Shown here: in pieces, positions 1-9,226 of the stretch
How positions within the stretch are numbered: position 1 is the stretch's first letter
Layout of the letters: each line of letters starts with the position of its first letter
Assembly: GCF_016888165.1 (NCBI RefSeq)
Contig: NZ_JACSWC010000319.1
Location: forward strand, 1 to 51,956
DNA from: Halomicronema sp. CCY15110
GTDB taxonomy: Bacteria; Cyanobacteriota; Cyanobacteriia; Phormidesmidales; Phormidesmidaceae
Length of the DNA: 51,956 nucleotides
Direction of reading: 5' to 3'
Notes under the pieces: model-generated
Told to the model about the DNA's origin: nothing
The model's database searches: none
What the model saw: the letters and a program-made list of their open reading frames with translations, nothing else
Made by a program: the position numbers and the translations under genes

Positions 1-70
1 CTCACAGATGGCTCCCCTTCTCAATCTGAGAATCTAGCTACATCAATACTCTCAGGACTTTTCTGCACCA

Positions 71-1546
71 CTAAGCAACGTTACCTGTGAGATCGCCTAA
101 TCCTTCACCAGAAAGACCTTTGCGAATGCTTTCGAGCAGCCCAGTGGCACGTTGGCGAAAGCAGAAAACATAGCACTCATCGAGGGCTTTGACCTCAGTT
201 TTGCGGGCATAGGGCTGACGCAAAATCCGGCCTACCAGTTGAGTGATGGCAGTTTTGGAACTGGGATTGGTGAGAACCGTCAGCACATAGGCAAAAGAAC
301 AATCCCAGCCTTCCTGCAAGGCTTGTTTGGTAATGATGTAGCAGATGGGGCAATTCTGACTCAGCAGATCGATGCCCTCGATATCATCCTTTTCACTGGA
401 TTTGATGGCGATCGCATCGGGGCTAATCCCACACTCGCGAATCAAATAGTTTTTGGCATCTTCGGCATGAATGTAATGGAGGTCACCCCGTTGATCGCGT
501 CCCGTCCGCTCGACTTGAATCAAGCAAATCGGACGAATGTAGGTGCCAGTGCGATTGCGATATTCGAGGGCTTGTTTCTCTAGTTCGTCACGTTTAGCAA
601 TGCTATCTCGCAGGCAATCTTTCCAGTCATGGCTGGCTTTATTGGTGAGGTGAATGTCGAGCTTGATCATTTCCTCCCGATTCAAATCTTGTCCCCCAAT
701 GCTGACCAACGCATTACTATTTGGCGGCGGTGTGGCCGAAAGCTCAACGACGATGGACGGGTTGAAATTGCAAATCGTGTCTTGAGAGCCTTTGCTATAG
801 GCTTTATGGCCTTCGTCAATGATGACAATGGGTTGAAGAATGCGGAGGGTGTTGCCCAAAGATGTCTTGATCTGGCTACCGAACAGCGAGTGTTTTTCAC
901 CAAAGCAGTCCAGATTAGGAAACTGCTCTAGCAATTTTTGGTGATCGGGCAGGCGATCGTCCGGTGGGAAGAAGTCATTAAAGCCCGCCGAATCCTGAAA
1001 GATTTTCAGCGTCTCTTTGTTCTTACGGTTGGCGGAAGGCAGCATGAGCAGCAACACTACCAAGCTTTCGGTGATGTCAGCCGGGGTGAAGCGTTCTGTT
1101 TTTTCGACAATTTTGGTGCGATAGCCGCTGTTAACATCCAACACTTGGCGATAAGGGTGCTCACGGGTGCGGAGGGCTTTGAGGGTTTGGCGATAGATCT
1201 GGTTGGTGGGCACAATCCACAACACCAGACCCGTTTGTCGCTGGCGGTAGTGGGCGTTGATTAGGCCGATGCTATGGGTAGCCAGTAAGGTTTTGCCGCC
1301 GCCAGTGGGCACCTTGATGCAAAAGTTGGGCAGGGGTTCACCTAAGCCATTGCGCTTGGAATGGTAAATAGCGCCTTGAAAGGTTTTCGTATCTTTGGTT
1401 TTGCTCCAAGCCTGTCGCGGAAAGTCAAAAGCATAATCAGGATCTTCAGCCACATCGCGATCGTACTTGGCTTTTAATTTCGCCAAGTGCCCGAGGTACG
1501 CTCTGACCTCGTCTAAACAATGTTGCTGGTAATCCTTGAGTTCCAC
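71..1546 (-). CDS. Type III restriction enzyme Res subunit, C-terminally truncated (helicase part only)
   Basis: A superfamily-2 helicase/translocase of the type III Res kind, 491 residues. Visible motifs in order: Walker A PTGGGKT (about residues 80-86), the DEAH-box variant DEGH (244-247), motif III SATPP (270-274), QEGWDC (411-416) and motif VI QLVGRILRQPYA (436-447). In the family these drive ATP-dependent translocation, and a PD-(D/E)XK nuclease domain follows, giving about 850-1000 residues. Here the frame ends with TAG only about 44 residues after motif VI, so the nuclease domain is absent. The start is GTG, chosen because TAGGAGG lies 7 bases upstream and overlaps the stop of the preceding Uma2 gene, which implies translational coupling. 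It is the third gene of mod-Uma2-res. Either the gene is decayed or interrupted, or it works as a nuclease-less translocase. Only 70 bases beyond the stop are visible, so the cause cannot be settled here. Confidence 0.85.
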   Translation of the reverse strand: MELKDYQQHCLDEVRAYLGHLAKLKAKYDRDVAEDPDYAFDFPRQAWSKTKDTKTFQGAIYHSKRNGLGEPLPNFCIKVPTGGGKTLLATHSIGLINAHYRQRQTGLVLWIVPTNQIYRQTLKALRTREHPYRQVLDVNSGYRTKIVEKTERFTPADITESLVVLLLMLPSANRKNKETLKIFQDSAGFNDFFPPDDRLPDHQKLLEQFPNLDCFGEKHSLFGSQIKTSLGNTLRILQPIVIIDEGHKAYSKGSQDTICNFNPSIVVELSATPPPNSNALVSIGGQDLNREEMIKLDIHLTNKASHDWKDCLRDSIAKRDELEKQALEYRNRTGTYIRPICLIQVERTGRDQRGDLHYIHAEDAKNYLIRECGISPDAIAIKSSEKDDIEGIDLLSQNCPICYIITKQALQEGWDCSFAYVLTVLTNPSSKTAITQLVGRILRQPYARKTEVKALDECYVFCFRQRATGLLESIRKGLSGEGLGDLTGNVA

Positions 1547-1557
1547 AGATACGCCTC

Positions 1558-2166
1558 CTACAACTGACCAGCGGCAAAAATGGCGCTGGCTGCAAACTGC
1601 AACTCAGGGAAAATCGCAGAGGTTAGGGTGTCACCTGGGCGGAACTGAGACTTTTGATACAAATCATCCGCTAGCTGGCAAATGGTCAGGGTGGGCTGTT
1701 TGGTTTTGCCGATGTATTCTCGACCGCCCAAACCCAGATAGTCGGCAATCCAGTATTCCGGCACCCCTAGCAGGGCATAGTCTTCAACCTTGCGGGCATA
1801 GTCATTTTGCCAGTTAGTGCTGACGACTTCGGCAATGAGCTTGATTGCGACCCCAGAGGTAATGACAGGTTGCGACTGCCAAAGCGGTTCTTGAACCAGC
1901 TTTGTTTGGTCTAAAACGATGACATCAGGACGAAAAGCGGTGTCATTAGAAACGCGAATCAAACAGCGGTGGGGAATGAAATAGGGCAAATTGAGACGGT
2001 CAATTTCCACATTGAGCTTGCGAGCCAGAAAGCCAATTACTTGTTCATGCAACCCGGTCGGTTCCACGTCAATTAATTCCCCATCAATGAGTTCATACTG
2101 ATCTTGATCGCCGTACTGGGTGATAAATTCATCAACCGTTAATAACTTGGGATGGGCTTGAATCAT
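1558..2166 (-). CDS. Uma2-family (DUF820) PD-(D/E)XK nuclease-like protein
   Basis: A 202-residue protein with the Uma2/DUF820 pattern: YELIDGEL near residue 24, FRPDVIVLD near the middle, then AEVVST followed by KVEDYALLGVPEYWIAD. The conserved RPD, the glutamate of AEV and the lysine of the KVEDY segment match the restriction-endonuclease-like fold of this family. Uma2 proteins are very numerous in cyanobacteria and their substrates are mostly unknown. The gene sits between mod (14 bases upstream) and res (11 bases downstream), so the three are probably co-transcribed. TAGGA lies a few bases before the ATG. Whether it cuts DNA as part of the restriction system, or merely inserted there, is inference. 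The family assignment is solid and the role is not. Confidence 0.88.
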   Translation of the reverse strand: MIQAHPKLLTVDEFITQYGDQDQYELIDGELIDVEPTGLHEQVIGFLARKLNVEIDRLNLPYFIPHRCLIRVSNDTAFRPDVIVLDQTKLVQEPLWQSQPVITSGVAIKLIAEVVSTNWQNDYARKVEDYALLGVPEYWIADYLGLGGREYIGKTKQPTLTICQLADDLYQKSQFRPGDTLTSAIFPELQFAASAIFAAGQL

Positions 2167-2180
2167 TGTTCCTACTCGGT

Positions 2181-3800
2181 TTATTTATAAATCTCGAAGG
2201 GAAGCTGACAGTATTCGATTCGTTTATTGAGTAGCGTGTCATTGTCCAAATATTTCATGGGCGCAAAGACCAGGCGTGTTTTGCTATTCGGTTTCGGTTG
2301 GCCCAGCGCATCGGCTTTGTCTAGGTCGAAGGCGGTAGAGCGTAAATATGTTAGGTCAGGCTCATAAAACAGGTAAACTTCGTATTGTGAGCTTGTGCCG
2401 ATGTAGTGACGGCTGCTGTCGATTTTGGCGGGGTCAAACTCGTCGCCAGTGGCGGTGTAGAACACGTAGCGGGCGAGGTCTTCATAGGTGGGCAGAGTAT
2501 CGCCTTCTAAAATGGCCTGCATCTCCACCGGATCACCCAACGCAAAAAACGAGAAACTGCCACCCAAGCCATTTTTCAACGCTTCGTCTTTAGCCTTCGG
2601 CACTCCCTTAATCACCCGTCGCACTCGTTCCGCTGTCAACGAGTCGGCATAGTCTTCCATCTCAATGAGAATAAACTTGCGGTTTCCGCCATCTTCTTTG
2701 TTCAGCGCCAAAACCGAATGAGCGGTTGTTCCTGAACCTGCAAAAGAATCAAGGATAATGGAATCTTTATCTGTGGCAACTTGAAGAATTCGCTTGATTA
2801 GCTTAGATGGCTTTGGAGTAATGAAGACATCAGCAGAGGTATCAAAATCCAGGATGGAAAGTAGTTCTTTTTTGGCGTCCTGGGTGTGACCAGCATCTTT
2901 ATACGACCAAATAGTCTGAGGTACTAAACCTTGTTTAACGTCACTCAGAAATCTTTTTAATCTGGGCATATTCTTTCCAGAATCTCCCCACCAAATTCGA
3001 TTATCTTTATCTAGTTCTAGAAATTTTTCATAAGAGATCCGCCAGTATGTTCCGGTAGGATTCGAGTATTTTTTGCCTGAAGGACTGGTCACTTCATACT
3101 GACCCTTACTATATGGATTACGGGCAGTTAAATTGTCTGATGCCCAATCTCCTCTAGAATCATTATCAAGATTTTCATATCTATTATTCATTTCATCTGT
3201 TCTTGGCAGTAAATTAAGCTGCCAGTCTGACGCATCTCTCGCGTAGACAATAATGTAATCGTGAGACTCCGAAAAAAATCGAGCAGAATTTTTAGGGGCA
3301 AAATTCTTTTGCCAAATAACAGATGCAATAAAGTTTTCACCCCAAAAAATTTCATCCATTAACATCCGCAGATGATGGACTTCGTTGTCATCAATGGACA
3401 CAAAAATCACGCCATCGTCCCGCAATAACTCTCGCAGCAGCTTTAAGCGGGGCATCATCATACACAGCCACTTGTCATGCCGGGCCAGGTCTTCCTTGTC
3501 CACTGGGCTGTTCGCCTTCAGCCATTCCTGCATCATCGGCGAATTTACATTGTCGTTATAGATCCACCCCTCATTGCCCGTGTTGTAAGGCGGGTCAATG
3601 TAGATGCACTTCACCTTGCCTGCGTAGGTCGGCAACAGTGCCTTCAGTGCCAGCAGGTTATCGCCCTGGAGGATCAGGTTGTCGTGCAGGCTGACTTTAT
3701 CCGTAAGGCTCGCTTCCGGCTGCGGCACCAGGTGATGGTACTTCAGGGTGAGGTGGTGATTTTGAACGTAGGACTTGCCCTTAAAGTGGATCGTCGCCAT
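2181..3800 (-). CDS. mod: Type III (beta-class) adenine-specific DNA methyltransferase Mod
   Basis: A 539-residue site-specific DNA methyltransferase. The catalytic motif DPPYNTG (residues 69-75) comes before the AdoMet-binding motif FAGSGTT (353-359), the order typical of beta-class N6-adenine methyltransferases of type III systems. The region between them (about 165-330) is where the target-recognition domain normally lies. In the DNA that stretch (about 2810-3305) is clearly richer in A+T than both flanks, as expected of an exchanged recognition domain. The ATG is preceded by AGGAGG at a rather long spacing of 12 bases. It is the first gene of an apparent operon with the Uma2 and res genes. 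Both methyltransferase motifs are intact, so this subunit could be active even though the Res partner looks truncated. Sequence specificity cannot be read from the gene. Confidence 0.9.
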   Translation of the reverse strand: MATIHFKGKSYVQNHHLTLKYHHLVPQPEASLTDKVSLHDNLILQGDNLLALKALLPTYAGKVKCIYIDPPYNTGNEGWIYNDNVNSPMMQEWLKANSPVDKEDLARHDKWLCMMMPRLKLLRELLRDDGVIFVSIDDNEVHHLRMLMDEIFWGENFIASVIWQKNFAPKNSARFFSESHDYIIVYARDASDWQLNLLPRTDEMNNRYENLDNDSRGDWASDNLTARNPYSKGQYEVTSPSGKKYSNPTGTYWRISYEKFLELDKDNRIWWGDSGKNMPRLKRFLSDVKQGLVPQTIWSYKDAGHTQDAKKELLSILDFDTSADVFITPKPSKLIKRILQVATDKDSIILDSFAGSGTTAHSVLALNKEDGGNRKFILIEMEDYADSLTAERVRRVIKGVPKAKDEALKNGLGGSFSFFALGDPVEMQAILEGDTLPTYEDLARYVFYTATGDEFDPAKIDSSRHYIGTSSQYEVYLFYEPDLTYLRSTAFDLDKADALGQPKPNSKTRLVFAPMKYLDNDTLLNKRIEYCQLPFEIYK

Positions 3801-3902
3801 AGCTCGATAAATCCTCCTAGGGTTTCTAGCCTACCGGGGAACGCTAACCCTGGTGGTATTCTGTTGTATTTTTTCGCCTTTTGGGTGACGAGTTGAGAGC
3901 GG

Positions 3903-5870
3903 TTAGGGGGCGATCGCCACTTTCCCCTGATCCATCCCCTGTCGTCGCGCTTGAATTTCCAGGTACACCAGCAGGGCATTGATGTCAGCGGGATTGACAC
4001 CACCGATGCGGGAGGCTTGGCCCACCGTCAGAGGACGGACTTTGCTCAGCCGTTCCCGCGCTTCTTTCGAGAGCGTGTCAATGGTGTGGTAATCCAGCGC
4101 TTCGGGCAGTTTACGATTCGCGTTTTTGCTGACCTGCTCGATTTGCGCTTGCTGCCGCTGAATGTAACCCGAATATTTGATATCGATCTCGGCCCCTTCC
4201 TTTTCTTCGCGAAGCAGCTCGGCGCGACCGAGGCCGTAGCTATCCAGATGGGGATAGTGGAAGCCGGGACGCCGCAGCAGATCCGCCAGGGTGATGGAGC
4301 CTTTGATGCGCTGGCCGGTATCGGCGACAATGCGCTGGCCGAGGTCGTCGTGTTCTTTAACTCGCTCTTTCGCCAACCGGGCCTTTTCGGCTTGGATATT
4401 AGTTTGTTTGCTTTGAAAAAGCTCCCAACGGCGATCGCTAATCAGCCCAATTTCTCGTCCCAAGGGCGTCAGGCGCTGATCGGCATTGTCCGATCGCAGC
4501 AGCAGCCGATATTCCGATCGCGAAGTCAGCATCCGGTAAGGTTCGCGCAGTTCCTTGGTACACAGGTCATCCAGCAGGGTGCCGATGTAGCTACCCTCAC
4601 GGGGAAAGACGATCAGCGCTTGCCCGTTCACTAAACGGGCGGCGTTGATCCCAGCGACGATGCCTTGGGCGGCGGCTTCCTCGTAGCCAGTCGTGCCATT
4701 GATTTGCCCCGCGCAGAACAGCCCCTCCACCCGCTTGGTCATCATGGTGGGGTAGCACTGGGTAGCGGGCAGATAGTCGTACTCCACAGCATAGGCAGGG
4801 CGCAGCATGGCGCAGTGTTCCAGGCCGGGCAGACTCCGGAGCATCGCCAGTTGCAGCTTCTCGGGCAGTCCCGTAGAAAAGCCCTGAACGTAAATTTCAG
4901 GGATGTCACGCCCCTCCGGTTCCAGAAAAATCTGGTGGCTGTCCTTATCGGCAAAGCGAACAATTTTATCTTCAATGCTGGGGCAGTAACGCGGACCTTT
5001 GGCATCAACCCAGCCACCGTACACAGGCGACAAATGCAAGTTTTCCCGAATCAGGCGGTGGGTTTCGGCAGTGGTGCGGGTCAGGTGGCAGGGCATTTGC
5101 TCGCGCTCGACCCACACCTCAGGGTCAAAGCTAAACCAGCGCACATCCTCGTCGCCGGGCTGCGGTTCCAGCACATCAAAGTTGATGGAGCGGCGGTCAA
5201 CACGGGCGGGGGTGCCCGTTTTTAAGCGATCGGTTTCAAACCCTAGTTGGTTCAGCGTTTCCGTCAGGCCAGTGGCGGCAAATTCACCCGCCCGCCCGGC
5301 AGACATCGACTTGTCACCAATCCAGATAATGCCGCCTAGAAACGTCCCGGTGGTGAGGATGACGGCGCGGCACTTAAACCCGACGCCAAAATAAGTCTCG
5401 ACGCCGACCACCTCGTCGTTATCGCCGAGCACCAGATCCGTCACCATGCCTTCGCGAATCGTCAGGTTCTCCTGATTTTCGACAATGTTTTTCATAACGG
5501 CGGCGTATTCGCGCTTGTCGGTTTGCGCCCGCAGCGCCCACACCGCTGGGCCACGGGAATTATTGAGCACTCGCTTTTGCAGGTAGGTGCGATCGGTCAT
5601 TTTGCCGATCTCGCCACCGAGGGCATCCACTTCGTGGGCCAGTTGCGACTTCGCAGGCCCGCCCACCGCTGGGTTGCAGGGCTGCCAGGCAATTTTGTCG
5701 AGGTTCAAGGTGATGAGCAAGGTGCGACAGCCGAGGCGGGCTGACGCCAGTGCCGCCTCACAGCCAGAATGTCCGCCCCCGACGACGACCACATCATATT
5801 CATCTAAAAAGTCAACGGAACTGGGAGCCACCATGTACCTGTTCAAACCTGTTTGCGTCTGGCCAGCCAT
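3903..5870 (-). CDS. mnmG: tRNA uridine-5-carboxymethylaminomethyl modification enzyme MnmG (GidA)
   Basis: FAD-dependent subunit of the MnmE-MnmG complex, which modifies the wobble uridine of certain tRNAs in the cytoplasm. The N-terminus has the dinucleotide-binding loop [10 protein letters not shown] (about residues 27-36), followed by the family signature [14 protein letters not shown]. The pattern continues through GTFLGG, the C-terminal helical domain and the YSGYI segment. Length (655 residues) is slightly above the usual 620-640 because of an N-terminal extension. The reading frame also allows TTG at 5873 and ATG at 5834; none has a strong ribosome-binding site. I give the upstream ATG, but the ATG at 5834 would give a more typical length. 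About 100 bases separate it from the downstream restriction genes on the same strand. The identification is certain; only the start is open. Confidence 0.97.
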   Translation of the reverse strand: MAGQTQTGLNRYMVAPSSVDFLDEYDVVVVGGGHSGCEAALASARLGCRTLLITLNLDKIAWQPCNPAVGGPAKSQLAHEVDALGGEIGKMTDRTYLQKRVLNNSRGPAVWALRAQTDKREYAAVMKNIVENQENLTIREGMVTDLVLGDNDEVVGVETYFGVGFKCRAVILTTGTFLGGIIWIGDKSMSAGRAGEFAATGLTETLNQLGFETDRLKTGTPARVDRRSINFDVLEPQPGDEDVRWFSFDPEVWVEREQMPCHLTRTTAETHRLIRENLHLSPVYGGWVDAKGPRYCPSIEDKIVRFADKDSHQIFLEPEGRDIPEIYVQGFSTGLPEKLQLAMLRSLPGLEHCAMLRPAYAVEYDYLPATQCYPTMMTKRVEGLFCAGQINGTTGYEEAAAQGIVAGINAARLVNGQALIVFPREGSYIGTLLDDLCTKELREPYRMLTSRSEYRLLLRSDNADQRLTPLGREIGLISDRRWELFQSKQTNIQAEKARLAKERVKEHDDLGQRIVADTGQRIKGSITLADLLRRPGFHYPHLDSYGLGRAELLREEKEGAEIDIKYSGYIQRQQAQIEQVSKNANRKLPEALDYHTIDTLSKEARERLSKVRPLTVGQASRIGGVNPADINALLVYLEIQARRQGMDQGKVAIAP

Positions 5871-6122
5871 CAAGCTGTAGCGATCTAAATTTTAACGGCT
5901 CTGGCTCAAAAGTCAGAGATTGGCCGTCAGCGCCATTTTCCATCCGGCTGCCAGCATTTGCAGCGATCATCACCGCGATCGCGATTACCCCAACCCCACC
6001 AACCACACAAATCTTTGATTGCGGATCCATAACAAGCAGAGTATATTACTACTTAGTTGTATCGGTATTTAACCTATTAGTTGGTTGAACCGAGGGCAGC
6101 CTGTTGTCACTGAGAGGAGACC

Positions 6123-6911
6123 ATGACGTTGATATTGGGATATGTGCTGGCGATCGCGATCGGCCTGAGCCTAGGGCTCATCGGCGGCGGTGGCTCGGTG
6201 TTGGCCGTGCCCATCATGGTTTACGTGTTGGGGGTACCGGCTAAGTCGGCGATCGCTATGAGCATGTTCGTCGTGGGGTTCGTCAGTCTGTTAGGCGTGA
6301 TTCCCCACTGGCAACAGGGCAATGTGAATTTCAAAACCTTCATGACTTTCACCCCCGCCGCGATGTTGGGCACCTTTTTGGGAGCCAAAATTGCCGGTTT
6401 GCCCTGGGTGAACGATACCTTTCAACTAGTGGCGTTTGGCATCGTGATGGTGGTTACGAGCTTGTTTATGATTCGTCAAAGCAGCCGTAAACCGCAGCCA
6501 AGCAGTGTGGGCGCGATGGCGCGGCATGAACCGCAACCACATCACGGCAGGTTGCCTACATGGCTACTCATTCCCCTAGAAGGAATCGTGGTTGGCATTG
6601 TGACCGGATTTGTCGGGGTTGGTGGTGGCTTTCTGATTATTCCGGCGCTAGTGCTGTTAGGCGGCATTCCGATGAAAGAGGCCGTGGGCACCTCGCTCCT
6701 GATCATCGCCTTCAAGTCAGCGATCGGGTTTATGGAATATCTCAACTACGTGACCTTAGATTGGCAACTCATGTTGACGTTTACCCTCGCTGCCAGCATC
6801 GGCATGGGGGCAGGCGTTTACCTCTCGCGCAGTATCGATGGTCGACATTTGCAAAAGGGCTTTGGGTACTTTGTCCTCGCTGTCGCTGTATTTGTGCTGC
6901 TGAAGCGATGA
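6123..6911 (+). CDS. TauE/SafE-family sulfite exporter-like permease
   Basis: A 262-residue polytopic membrane protein of the TauE/SafE (formerly DUF81) family. The family pattern is seen twice: [20 protein letters not shown] near the N-terminus and [19 protein letters not shown] in the second half, each followed by the KSAIAMS / KEAVGTS type segment. Seven or eight hydrophobic segments are interrupted by a short polar, histidine-containing loop at about residues 120-145. Members export organosulfur anions or move other small anions; the substrate here is unknown. A good Shine-Dalgarno (GAGAGGAGA) precedes the ATG. It is divergent from mnmG and separated from the next gene by a spacer with a G-rich tandem repeat, so it is probably a single-gene unit. 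Confidence 0.9.
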   Translation: MTLILGYVLAIAIGLSLGLIGGGGSVLAVPIMVYVLGVPAKSAIAMSMFVVGFVSLLGVIPHWQQGNVNFKTFMTFTPAAMLGTFLGAKIAGLPWVNDTFQLVAFGIVMVVTSLFMIRQSSRKPQPSSVGAMARHEPQPHHGRLPTWLLIPLEGIVVGIVTGFVGVGGGFLIIPALVLLGGIPMKEAVGTSLLIIAFKSAIGFMEYLNYVTLDWQLMLTFTLAASIGMGAGVYLSRSIDGRHLQKGFGYFVLAVAVFVLLKR

Positions 6912-6960
6912 GGCCCATCGTTGATAGGCGAGCCGATCAAACACATCCGGTTGTAAGTAG

Positions 6961-7008
6961 TGGCTGGGTGGATGGGTGGATGGGTGGATGGGTGGATGGG
7001 TGGATGGG
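6961..7008 (+). repeat. 8-bp tandem repeat TGG(C/A)TGGG, six copies
   Basis: Five perfect head-to-tail copies of TGGATGGG occupy 6969-7008 and are preceded by one variant copy, TGGCTGGG, at 6961-6968. The G-runs on one strand could form a G-quadruplex or cause slippage. It lies between two same-strand membrane protein genes. The variant unit TGGCTGGG recurs in the spacers near 15576 and 27641. Confidence 0.95.
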
Positions 7009-7175
7009 TATCGGTAGTATGCGTCACCAACGGCTTACAGCGCTTGGGGGGCACCCCATCATCAAAACCTCATGGTCTCTGGCGATCAGCGGGCTACTTC
7101 GCGGGGCGTGATCTGTTATAGATGAATGGAGGTTTTTAGCTGCTTTTGGCTACGCCCAAGGACGACCCAGGTTGT

Positions 7176-8327
7176 ATGGCTTCTAACGAACAGCGCATAT
7201 CCATTTCTCTCAGCAGCGTGGTGTTGCTGGTGTTGTCAGTCCCGTTGCTGGCGCTGTTATGGCAACTGCGCAGCTTGTTTTTGCTGGTGATGATTGCGAT
7301 CGTCTTGGCCGCGTCGATCGCGCCCGTGGTCGATTGGGCGGAGCGGTATCGGGTACCGCGCTGGTTGGGGGTGGTGCTGACGTATCTCGCGATCGCCGCC
7401 ATCATCACGGGCGTCGCCTTTTGGGTGGGTCCCACCGTGGTGGAACAAATTCAGCGATTAATTCGCCAAATTCCCGTCTCGCTCAAACAGATTCTCGATT
7501 ACGCCGAGACTTGGGTCGTTTCGCTTAACGACGAGCGCCCCGACTTTGCCAGTGAGTTGATTAACCAATTCGTGGATGTGCAGGGTCTCACCCGCTGGGT
7601 CATTCGCTCCAGTCAGCAACTACTCGTGCGCTCCTATGGACTGACGACAGGCATTTTGGGCGGCTTTTTTAGCGTGATTTTGGCCCTCTTTTTGTCGGGG
7701 TATATGCTGGCCGACAGCCGCACCCTGATCAAGAACCTGGTGCGCTTGTTGCCCCAACCCTGGGACGATCGCCTCGCCGCCCAAGTTGGCCCCATGAGCA
7801 ACCGCATCGGTAGCTATCTGCGCGGGCGCTTGCTCGTCTCCACGATTCTGGCCGTCGCCACCACCGTCAGCCTCACGATTTTGGGCCTGTCAGACTTTGC
7901 TTTGGGCCTGGGTGCCATTTCTGGTTTTACCAACCTCATTCCCTTTTTGGGGCCAATTTTGGGGGCGATTCCGGCCCTGGTAGTCGCGATTTCGCAGGGG
8001 GGCTGGACCATCCTTTGGGTGTTGATCTTGTACATCGTGATCCAAAATCTGGAAACCTACGTGCTTGACCCCTTGCTAGTCGGCACGTCCGTGGGAGTGC
8101 ATCCGCTGTATCAACTCCTCGCCGTACTTGGGGGCACCCAAGTTTTGGGCATCATCGGGGCGCTGATCGTGCCTCCGTGGATTGCGGGCGGGGCGGTGCT
8201 GCTGGAAAACCTGTATTTGCGACCTAAACTCATGGCGGAGCGACGGCGATCGCTCCCGACTAAATCTCCCTCGGAAACTCCCGTCGGCAATCGTCCGTCT
8301 CCTAGTCCCATGATGGCTGACGGCTAG
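7176..8327 (+). CDS. AI-2E family (PerM/YhhT-like) membrane transporter
   Basis: A 383-residue protein of the AI-2E transporter family (PF01594). It has an N-terminal pair of hydrophobic segments, an amphipathic soluble-looking region (about residues 95-150), then four to five further membrane spans. The family's conserved C-terminal stretch is visible as GFTNLIPFLGPILGAIPA followed by DPLLVGTSVGVHPL. The name comes from E. coli TqsA, but most members, including cyanobacterial ones, have no proven substrate, so autoinducer export should not be assumed. A TTG at 7146 in the same frame sits 13 bases after GGAGG and would add ten residues; I prefer the ATG. The C-terminal tail is polar and rich in arginine, serine and proline. 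Confidence 0.9.
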   Translation: MASNEQRISISLSSVVLLVLSVPLLALLWQLRSLFLLVMIAIVLAASIAPVVDWAERYRVPRWLGVVLTYLAIAAIITGVAFWVGPTVVEQIQRLIRQIPVSLKQILDYAETWVVSLNDERPDFASELINQFVDVQGLTRWVIRSSQQLLVRSYGLTTGILGGFFSVILALFLSGYMLADSRTLIKNLVRLLPQPWDDRLAAQVGPMSNRIGSYLRGRLLVSTILAVATTVSLTILGLSDFALGLGAISGFTNLIPFLGPILGAIPALVVAISQGGWTILWVLILYIVIQNLETYVLDPLLVGTSVGVHPLYQLLAVLGGTQVLGIIGALIVPPWIAGGAVLLENLYLRPKLMAERRRSLPTKSPSETPVGNRPSPSPMMADG

Positions 8328-8429
8328 CCGTAGACCGCCTGATTTAGCGTCAAGGGCAGCCGAACGCATTACAAAGCCTCTACAGCGGGTGGTAATCCTG
8401 AGAGGATGTGTCAATATAAGGAGCTAGAT

Positions 8430-8471
8430 TTGACCTTGCTAGATGCACTGTTTTGGGTAGTGGGCGAATGA
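8430..8471 (+). other. Possible 13-codon upstream ORF (leader peptide) overlapping the next gene
   Basis: AAGGAG at 8418-8423 is followed six bases later by TTG and a short frame encoding roughly MTLLDALFWVVGE. Its TGA (8469-8471) overlaps the ATG of the next gene in an ATGA arrangement. The downstream ATG has no good ribosome-binding site of its own, so coupled translation through this ORF is a sensible reading, but there is no direct evidence that the peptide is made. Confidence 0.35.
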
Positions 8472-9217
8472 TTGGGATCAAAAATCTGCGGTGGTGGGGC
8501 TTAACCTTGTTGTTGGCGTCGGGTGGCCTGGCTGCCCCCCGGGCCTGGGCGGATGAGTTTCCCCCTTGTGCGCCGCCCAATGCCAGCGAGTATCTGTTGC
8601 TCGTGCAGGGCGACACGGTCGAAGCCCGCGATCGCATTCAAAACCTGCTGCCCACCACCACCATCGTGAGTGTGTGTCGGTATTTGGACGATGTAGTCGT
8701 TCGCGCAGGCGGCTTCACCAGTCTGGAAAATGCCAACGCCTGGGCTCAGTATTTGACCGAAGCCGAAGGGGCACAAGCTTTTGTCGCCCGCCCAGCGGCT
8801 CCTGGCGAAGTGACCACCAGCACCCCCATTACCGCCGAACCCGTCACTACTCCCGAACCTGCCCCGGAGCCGGCCACCCCGGAACCCACTGCCCCCGCCA
8901 CCACACCCACACCACTGCCCACGGAATCGGTGGCCCCGGCTGAAGTGGCCTATGCCCCGAAACTATTGGGCGAGGGCTATGCCGTGTTGGTGAACTACAG
9001 CAATAATCCTGACATCGCCAAACAGCTCCAGCAATTCCTCAATCAGCCAGTGGGATTAGCCATTTATCAACAGCAACCCTTTTTGCTCGCGGCCCAAAGT
9101 CCCGACCCGCAGGCGGCAGCGCAAGTGCTACAAACGCTGAGCAACAACCGATTTGGGGCATTCATTGTCGATAGCAGCGAAGTTGTGTTGCTCTCCGACG
9201 CCGTCGCAACGCCTTGA
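8468..9217 (+). CDS. Secreted protein with two SPOR-like halves joined by a Pro/Thr/Glu linker
   Basis: A 249-residue hypothetical protein. The N-terminus has a twin-tryptophan and leucine-rich segment ending in an Ala-x-Ala-type site (ARAWADEF region), consistent with a cleaved signal peptide. Two similar domains follow. The first (about 30-105) contains YLLLVQGDTVEARDRIQ and two cysteines; the second (about 165-245) contains YAVLVNYSNNPDIAKQL. They are separated by about 45 residues dominated by proline, threonine, alanine and glutamate. Both halves resemble SPOR-type beta-alpha-beta repeats, which bind denuded peptidoglycan in other proteins; this similarity is my inference. A TTG at 8453 in frame is an alternative start. 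The short upstream ORF overlapping its ATG may couple translation. It converges with purM, with only nine bases between the genes. Confidence 0.75.
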   Translation: MIGIKNLRWWGLTLLLASGGLAAPRAWADEFPPCAPPNASEYLLLVQGDTVEARDRIQNLLPTTTIVSVCRYLDDVVVRAGGFTSLENANAWAQYLTEAEGAQAFVARPAAPGEVTTSTPITAEPVTTPEPAPEPATPEPTAPATTPTPLPTESVAPAEVAYAPKLLGEGYAVLVNYSNNPDIAKQLQQFLNQPVGLAIYQQQPFLLAAQSPDPQAAAQVLQTLSNNRFGAFIVDSSEVVLLSDAVATP

Positions 9218-9226
9218 CGACCTTCA

